Shown here piece by piece: positions 5,889 to 9,212 of a DNA stretch of 9,212 bases. The notes beneath the pieces are model-generated. The model was not told the origin of the DNA, made no database searches, and saw only the letters and a list, made by a program, of their open reading frames with translations. Position numbers and translations under genes: made by a program. How positions within the stretch are numbered: position 1 is the stretch's first letter; each line of letters opens with the position of its first letter. The stretch comes from Acidimicrobiales bacterium (lineage in GTDB: Bacteria > Actinomycetota > Acidimicrobiia > Acidimicrobiales > RAAP-2): NCBI GenBank assembly GCA_017883105.1, contig JADGOF010000064.1, positions 1 through 9,212 on the forward strand, read 5' to 3'.

Positions 5889-6455
5889 GTGATCGACAGC
5901 GGCTCTGGCAAGCCCGTGCGAAGGTGGAAGTCTCGCACCACCACCGACGCCGGTGTGATCACCGAGGATGTCTTGCGTGATGCCTTCGTCTCCATGGGTG
6001 GTGAGATGTTGGGCTTCGCTCGCCAGTCACTCTTTGCCAAGGAGCTTGGAGACGACGCGGTCCAAGAGACATTCGCGCGAGCCTGGCGCTCGCGAACGAA
6101 CTTCGACCCAAACAAGGGCTCGCTCCGAACGTGGCTCTATGCGATCGAGCGTCATGTGATCATCGACCTGATGCAGCAGCAGGCGCGGAGAGCGACCGAT
6201 CCCCTCGACAACGAGTCAGATGGAGTGACCATGGATGGCCTCGAGGATGCAATCGTCTCGTGGCAGGTCGAGGACGCCCTTGAGCGACTGCACGTGGACC
6301 ACCGGCGCGTGATCCAGGAGCTCTACTTCAATGGGCGCTCGGGGCCCGAAGTCTCCGCACTCCTGGAGATCCCCGAGGGCACTGTTCGAAGCCGGGCGTT
6401 CTACGCGCTCAGGTCCCTGCGGATCTTGCTCAACGAGGAAGGATGGGGGCAGTGA
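5889..6455 (+). CDS. ECF-type RNA polymerase sigma factor
   Basis: Extracytoplasmic-function sigma factor of 188 residues that directs RNA polymerase to a stress regulon. Region 2 spans about residues 25-95: ITEDVLRDAFVSMGGEMLGFARQSLF, then DDAVQETFARAWR (55-67) and the -10-recognition helix LRTWLYAIERHVIIDLMQQQARR. Region 4 spans about 130-180: LERLHVDHRRVIQELYFNGRSGPEVSALLEIPEGTVRSRAFYALRSLR, a helix-turn-helix for the -35 element. The GTG at 5889 was chosen because GGAGGAAG stands eight bases upstream. The frame is open further back to a GTG at 5769, inside the end of the upstream lipoprotein gene, which would add 40 residues. That upstream part resembles the start of the hydroxylase gene. 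The stop overlaps the anti-sigma start by four bases (GTGA), the usual coupling for a sigma/anti-sigma pair. Autoregulation is likely but not shown. The ECF subgroup was not assigned. Confidence 0.93.
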   Translation: MIDSGSGKPVRRWKSRTTTDAGVITEDVLRDAFVSMGGEMLGFARQSLFAKELGDDAVQETFARAWRSRTNFDPNKGSLRTWLYAIERHVIIDLMQQQARRATDPLDNESDGVTMDGLEDAIVSWQVEDALERLHVDHRRVIQELYFNGRSGPEVSALLEIPEGTVRSRAFYALRSLRILLNEEGWGQ

Positions 6456-7123
6456 AGGAGTCCACGTGCAACTCGAGGAATGGCCAGCTGGCGATGGATG
6501 CACTTGGCCGTCTGGATGAAGCCGAACACGCCGAGCTTGCGGTTCATCTCGCTACCTGCGAGGAGTGTCGCGCCACGAGCGCCGAGCTCAGGTCGACCGT
6601 TGGCGCGCTCGACAAGTTGGCCAAGGGAGCGACTCTTGCGCCTGCCACTGTCGTACCTCCGCACCTTGCCCAGGCCGTACTTACGGATCTCCACGCCGAC
6701 GATGACGTTGTCGACCGTGGCAGCAACATCGGGAGGGTCGCGCTCGCCTGTGGATCGATCGCTGCGGTCGTGATCGCCGCCGTGATGGTGACTGCGGGGA
6801 TGAATCACTCCGAGCCACCAACCAAGACCGTCGCCCTGCAGGGTGCGCGAGGGGTCACAGCAACGGCAATCCTTGTGGAGAAGCCGTGGGGCACGTCGCT
6901 GACCATTCACGAGCAGGGACTCATGCCTGGGCAGACTTACACCGTTTCGATGGACAATTCGCATGGGCGCTGGTGGACTGCCGGGAGCTACCGGACTACA
7001 AGTTCGGCTCCCGTGGAGGCAACCATGGCGTGCGCTGCGCAGTTTGCTTCGATCTACGAGATCCGGGTGACGGACTCGAGCGGAGCGGCGGTCCTGAGCA
7101 ATGACCCGAAGCCCACGTACTGA
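6452..7123 (+). CDS. Membrane-anchored zinc-finger anti-sigma factor
   Basis: Predicted anti-sigma factor of 223 residues that holds the adjacent sigma factor inactive at the membrane. The cytoplasmic N-terminus has the ZAS/zf-HC2 motif H32-x3-C36-x2-C39 (HLATCEEC) after a helix GQLAMDALGRLDEAEHAELAVHL. One transmembrane helix lies at about 96-117. The extracellular part (about 120-223) has GVTATAILVEKPWGTSLTIHEQGLMPGQTYTVSMDN and RWWTAGSYRT, resembling the Ig-like outer domain of RskA-type and streptomycete anti-sigma factors that may sense an envelope signal. The GTG at 6452 overlaps the sigma stop as GTGA, with AGGAAGG about nine bases upstream. The ATG at 6443 is possible but directly abuts that binding site. 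Release from the sigma factor probably involves proteolysis or a change at the finger; the signal is unknown. Confidence 0.9.
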   Translation: MKESTCNSRNGQLAMDALGRLDEAEHAELAVHLATCEECRATSAELRSTVGALDKLAKGATLAPATVVPPHLAQAVLTDLHADDDVVDRGSNIGRVALACGSIAAVVIAAVMVTAGMNHSEPPTKTVALQGARGVTATAILVEKPWGTSLTIHEQGLMPGQTYTVSMDNSHGRWWTAGSYRTTSSAPVEATMACAAQFASIYEIRVTDSSGAAVLSNDPKPTY

Positions 7124-7419
7124 GATCCACCCGTTTCGAGGTGCCCGGTTCCCCGAATGAGTCGATCCGGTGCGGAGAAGAGGCCTGACTGACTTGCCGA
7201 ATGAGATGTTCTGGCTCGACCTGAAGTCGCGAGGGGTTCTCTCTGAGGCAGCGCCAAGGTTCGCAAGTCCCCAATGCCCAGTCGCGGATACGGCGGCGCG
7301 GCACCACTGAGTCACAAAACATCATTCGACGACTGCATACACTGCCGGGCGAGGGATTCACATCGACCATGATGAGGTCGGAACGAACTAGATCTTGCGA
7401 ATCGTCGAGAGAGGCCTCA
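7124..7419 (+). other. Intergenic region before the GDT1-family gene
   Basis: There are 296 bases without a credible gene. Visible is a CGACC / GGTCG inverted repeat at 7364-7380 with a seven-base spacer, about 40 bases before the chosen start, which could be an operator. I looked for the yybP-ykoY manganese riboswitch often found before UPF0016 genes and could not recognise its conserved core. No terminator with a U-run follows the anti-sigma gene. A TACACT at 7338-7343 could serve as a -10 element but has no good -35 partner. Confidence 0.4.
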
Positions 7420-8004
7420 GTGGACCTGGCAATCATTGCCGCCGTGTTCCCCATCATCTTCATCGGGGAGCTCCCAGACAAGACAATGTTCGCATCGCTC
7501 GTTATGTCGACTCATGGTAGGCCGGCATCCGTGTGGCTCGGTGCTGCAGGGGCATTCGTCGTGCACGTGGTGATTGCCACGACAATCGGCGTCGCCCTCT
7601 TCCGACTATTGCCGCACCGCGTGGTCGAAGGGATTGTGGCATTCATGTTCTTCGGAGGCGCTGCCCTGGCCGTTCTCGAAGGATTCAAGGAGCGCGACGA
7701 AGAGGCGCTGATCGAGAAGGAAGCCGGAGCCGGTCGAAAAGTCACGACGACGGCCTTCATCATCATCTTCCTCGCCGAGTGGGGTGATCTGACCCAGATA
7801 CTGACGGCGAACTTGGCGGCTCACTACCACTCTGCATTGTCGGTCGGGATAGGTGCCGTGTTGGCACTGTGGTCGGTGGCCGCGCTGGCGGTGATCGGGG
7901 GTCAGGGACTCCTGCGCTACGTCAATATGCGAACGCTTCGCTTCGTGACTGCAGGGATCCTTCTGGTTCTGGGCGGGATCGTTGCGTGGCAAGCCGTGAA
8001 ATAG
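7420..8004 (+). CDS. TMEM165/GDT1 family (UPF0016) cation transporter
   Basis: Six-helix membrane transporter of 194 residues in the family exporting Mn2+ (and in eukaryotes handling Ca2+/Mn2+). The two signature motifs are present in the expected inverted-repeat arrangement: E17-L-P-D20-K-T in helix 1 and E120-W-G-D123-L-T in helix 4, with the acidic residues that bind the cation. P at the usual G position of motif 1 appears to be a common actinobacterial variant. A charged central loop (FKERDEEALIEKEAGAGRK, about 89-107) separates the halves. The GTG at 7420 was chosen because GAGAGAGG lies about six bases upstream and the protein then starts directly at helix 1. An ATG at 7369 would add 17 hydrophilic residues. 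Its 3' end overlaps the possible GTG start of the truncated NRAMP gene, consistent with a joint role in divalent metal balance. Confidence 0.92.
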   Translation: MDLAIIAAVFPIIFIGELPDKTMFASLVMSTHGRPASVWLGAAGAFVVHVVIATTIGVALFRLLPHRVVEGIVAFMFFGGAALAVLEGFKERDEEALIEKEAGAGRKVTTTAFIIIFLAEWGDLTQILTANLAAHYHSALSVGIGAVLALWSVAALAVIGGQGLLRYVNMRTLRFVTAGILLVLGGIVAWQAVK

Positions 8005-8840
8005 ACGGCGTAACGGGCAGCTATCGCCGTGCCGAGCGCTTCGGGATCGCGCTCGGGCTCGGGGAACTCGCGTTCATCCCGGCGCTTGTCATGGCTTACC
8101 CCAACCTTCATTCAATCGGCCAAGAGCTCGAACGGCTCCCGCTTCAAAACAGCTCCTTCGTTCTGCTGCTCGCGGCCAACGTCGGGGCAGTGATCATGCC
8201 GTGGATGATCTTCTACCAGCAGGGAGCAGTGATCGACAAGGGCCTGCGCACCGTGGACATCCGTAGCGAACGGCGGGATACGGCGATCGGAGCGTTGCTT
8301 ACCCAGCTGATCAGGATCACCATGGTGCTCGTCTTCGCCGCCACGGCCGGACGTGCGCACCCTGGCACGGCCCTCAACACCGTTGGAGAGATGTCGAAGG
8401 CGCTCCAGCCGTTTATCAACGCGACGGGTGCGAAGGCCTTGCTCGGAGTGAGCATGTTCGGCGCGGCAATGGTTGCCGCTCTTGTCGCCTCGATAGCCGG
8501 TGCCTGGGGGATCTCCGAAGTCTTCGGTTGGAGCCATACGCTCAACGCGCGGCCCAACCGCCGAAATGTCAACTTCTACGTGACCTACGTTCTCGCCCAC
8601 GTTCTCGAAGCAGCCGTCGTGCTCCTTCACGTAAACTTGGTCAGCCTGGTCGTCGACGTCATGGTGATCAATGCACTCCTCCTGCCGATCGTTCTCGGGC
8701 TCTGGTTGGCTCTCGAAGCCCATGCACTGCCTTCTTCCATGCACATGCACGGCCCGTACCGCTGGACGGTGATGGCGCTCAGCATGCTCGTCATCGGCTT
8801 CGGTCTCTACATGGTTCCGGCAACTCTCGGATTGGTGTGA
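7986..8840 (+). CDS. NRAMP-family divalent metal transporter, N-terminally truncated
   Basis: An open frame of 284 residues matching helices 5 to 11 of NRAMP (SLC11)-like divalent cation transporters. Similarity begins at GVTGSYRRAERFGIALGLGELAF. The helix 6 region is ANVGAVIMPWMIFYQQGAVIDKGL with Met71-Pro72-Trp73 where classical members have Met-Pro-His. It is followed by TAIGALLTQLI, LGVSMFGAAMVAALVASIAGAWGISEVFGW and three C-terminal helices. Full-length members have about 400 residues or more and carry the metal-binding Asp motif in helix 1. That helix and the next three are absent here, and the upstream sequence in this frame only shadows the GDT1-family gene. The only credible starts are GTG 7986, overlapping the upstream gene by 19 bases with a weak binding site, and ATG 8091. 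It is probably a remnant of a 5' deletion. A partner subunit role is possible but unsupported. Confidence 0.8.
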   Translation: MASREIDGVTGSYRRAERFGIALGLGELAFIPALVMAYPNLHSIGQELERLPLQNSSFVLLLAANVGAVIMPWMIFYQQGAVIDKGLRTVDIRSERRDTAIGALLTQLIRITMVLVFAATAGRAHPGTALNTVGEMSKALQPFINATGAKALLGVSMFGAAMVAALVASIAGAWGISEVFGWSHTLNARPNRRNVNFYVTYVLAHVLEAAVVLLHVNLVSLVVDVMVINALLLPIVLGLWLALEAHALPSSMHMHGPYRWTVMALSMLVIGFGLYMVPATLGLV

Positions 8841-8841
8841 C

Positions 8842-8875
8842 GCTCCAGCCCTAGCTGGGAGTTCCCGGCTGGAGC
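8842..8875 (+). terminator. Strong hairpin after the NRAMP frame
   Basis: A perfect nine-base stem, GCTCCAGCC (8842-8850) with GGCTGGAGC (8867-8875), begins one base after the stop codon at 8840. The 16-base loop can itself form a small GGGA/TCCC hairpin. No U-run follows, so it is a GC-rich, terminator-like structure rather than a classical intrinsic terminator; such forms are common in actinobacteria. Confidence 0.65.
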
Positions 8876-9185
8876 AACTGGCGTCCCTTCTCGCCATGTA
8901 GACGGTTTTCCCGTCCTCGGACTACTACGAACCCTCCGTCCCATTCCGAGACCATCAGCCGATAGCGGGCGTGCCCGCCACCGCACTGGCTGTGCGGCGG
9001 GAAAGGCGATCTCGGATGGTTCCCACGTTCACTGTGTACTGCCCGATCGCAACTGGGCCAGCTTGTTCACCTATGAGTGGCTCAGTGCCTCGGCATCTAC
9101 CGGCTGACCGGAACAGCGACCTACGGGCCTGCGCCTGCACGGCGACCCCGGAGGACCTACCTCCATCACTGGTACAGCACGGTTC
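8876..9185. other. Apparently non-coding stretch with hairpins
   Basis: About 310 bases hold no frame I recognise. Open frames of about 60-70 codons exist on both strands (8971-9192 plus, 8955-9140 minus), but their products look like random GC-rich translation. Two adjacent hairpin-forming sequences are present at 8965-8978 and 8981-8997. The stretch probably holds the promoter or leader for a gene starting near or beyond the window end. Confidence 0.5.
8965..8997. repeat. Two adjacent inverted repeats
   Basis: GCGGGC-GT-GCCCGC at 8965-8978 is followed by CCGCAC-TGGCT-GTGCGG at 8981-8997. Both are perfect six-base stems. The first has too small a loop to form fully as RNA, so it may instead be a palindromic protein-binding site. 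The second is a good five-base-loop hairpin. Confidence 0.4.
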
Positions 9186-9212
9186 GTGCTGACGATCCTC
9201 TACATCGACATC
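9186..9212 (+). CDS. Possible start of a class III nucleotide cyclase (partial)
   Basis: In the last 27 bases one frame reads VLTILYIDI, preceded in frame by TAR-F. This resembles the opening strand of class III adenylate/guanylate cyclase domains (typically ATVLFTDIVGST, whose Asp binds metal). The frame is open back to a TGA at 9105-9107 but contains no ATG, and the GTG at 9186 lacks a visible ribosome binding site. The match is nine residues only, so this is a weak suggestion cut off by the window edge. Confidence 0.25.

Noticed and set aside
7124..7419. Manganese (yybP-ykoY) riboswitch upstream of the GDT1-family gene.
   Set aside because: Expected from family biology, but the conserved core sequences could not be recognised by eye. 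A covariance-model search would settle it.
1..9212. Transposase, integrase, tRNA, rRNA or attachment-site duplications that would mark a mobile island.
   Set aside because: None recognised on either strand; the duplicated 76-base junction is not flanked by transposon-like terminal repeats.

Overview
The window is high-GC, densely coded DNA that looks like an actinobacterial chromosome, possibly of the Acidimicrobiia type. The clues are frequent GTG starts, stop/start overlaps of 1-4 bases, the sequence style of UppP, lipoproteins with Thr/Pro/Gly linkers, and an ECF sigma factor paired with a zinc-finger anti-sigma factor. This assignment is inference; I see no taxonomic marker.

Layout. (1) 70-1669, minus strand: uppP (undecaprenyl-diphosphatase) and, upstream of it, a DUF2127 membrane protein. 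(2) 1670-2157: a 488-base divergent intergenic region. (3) 2158-5183, plus strand: a tightly coupled four-gene run encoding a COG4315-type lipoprotein, a sterol-desaturase/fatty-acid-hydroxylase-family membrane di-iron enzyme, a DoxX-family membrane protein and an ICMT/PEMT-type membrane methyltransferase. Every junction overlaps. (4) 5378-7123, plus strand: a second, domain-less lipoprotein made of a Thr/Ala/Pro stalk, then an ECF sigma factor and its membrane-spanning zinc-finger anti-sigma factor. (5) 7420-8840, plus strand: a TMEM165/GDT1-family (UPF0016) Mn/Ca-type cation transporter overlapping an NRAMP-family transporter that lacks its N-terminal third. (6) 8841-9212: hairpins, and possibly the first codons of a class III nucleotide cyclase at the window edge.

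The most interesting signal links regions 3 and 4. The two lipoproteins are otherwise dissimilar but end in nearly the same tail (TTTT-x-x-GGGGGG-[V/I]-GF-stop). The DNA similarity continues about 50 bases past the stop codon into the front of two unrelated downstream genes, the hydroxylase and the sigma factor. A GTG codon sits at the same place in the same relative frame in both. I count 56 of 76 identical bases by eye. This suggests a duplicated lipoprotein-tail/translational-coupling cassette, with the tail as a candidate C-terminal signal.

Working model (inference): the ECF sigma/anti-sigma pair responds to an envelope signal and controls cell-surface lipoproteins plus a small set of lipid- or quinone-modifying membrane enzymes. 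An ECF-like promoter motif lies just upstream of the first lipoprotein. The metal-transport pair downstream appears to be a separate unit. Other oddities are a uppP reading frame whose conserved N-terminus extends upstream of any canonical start codon, and the NRAMP gene whose family similarity begins exactly at the stop codon of the upstream transporter.
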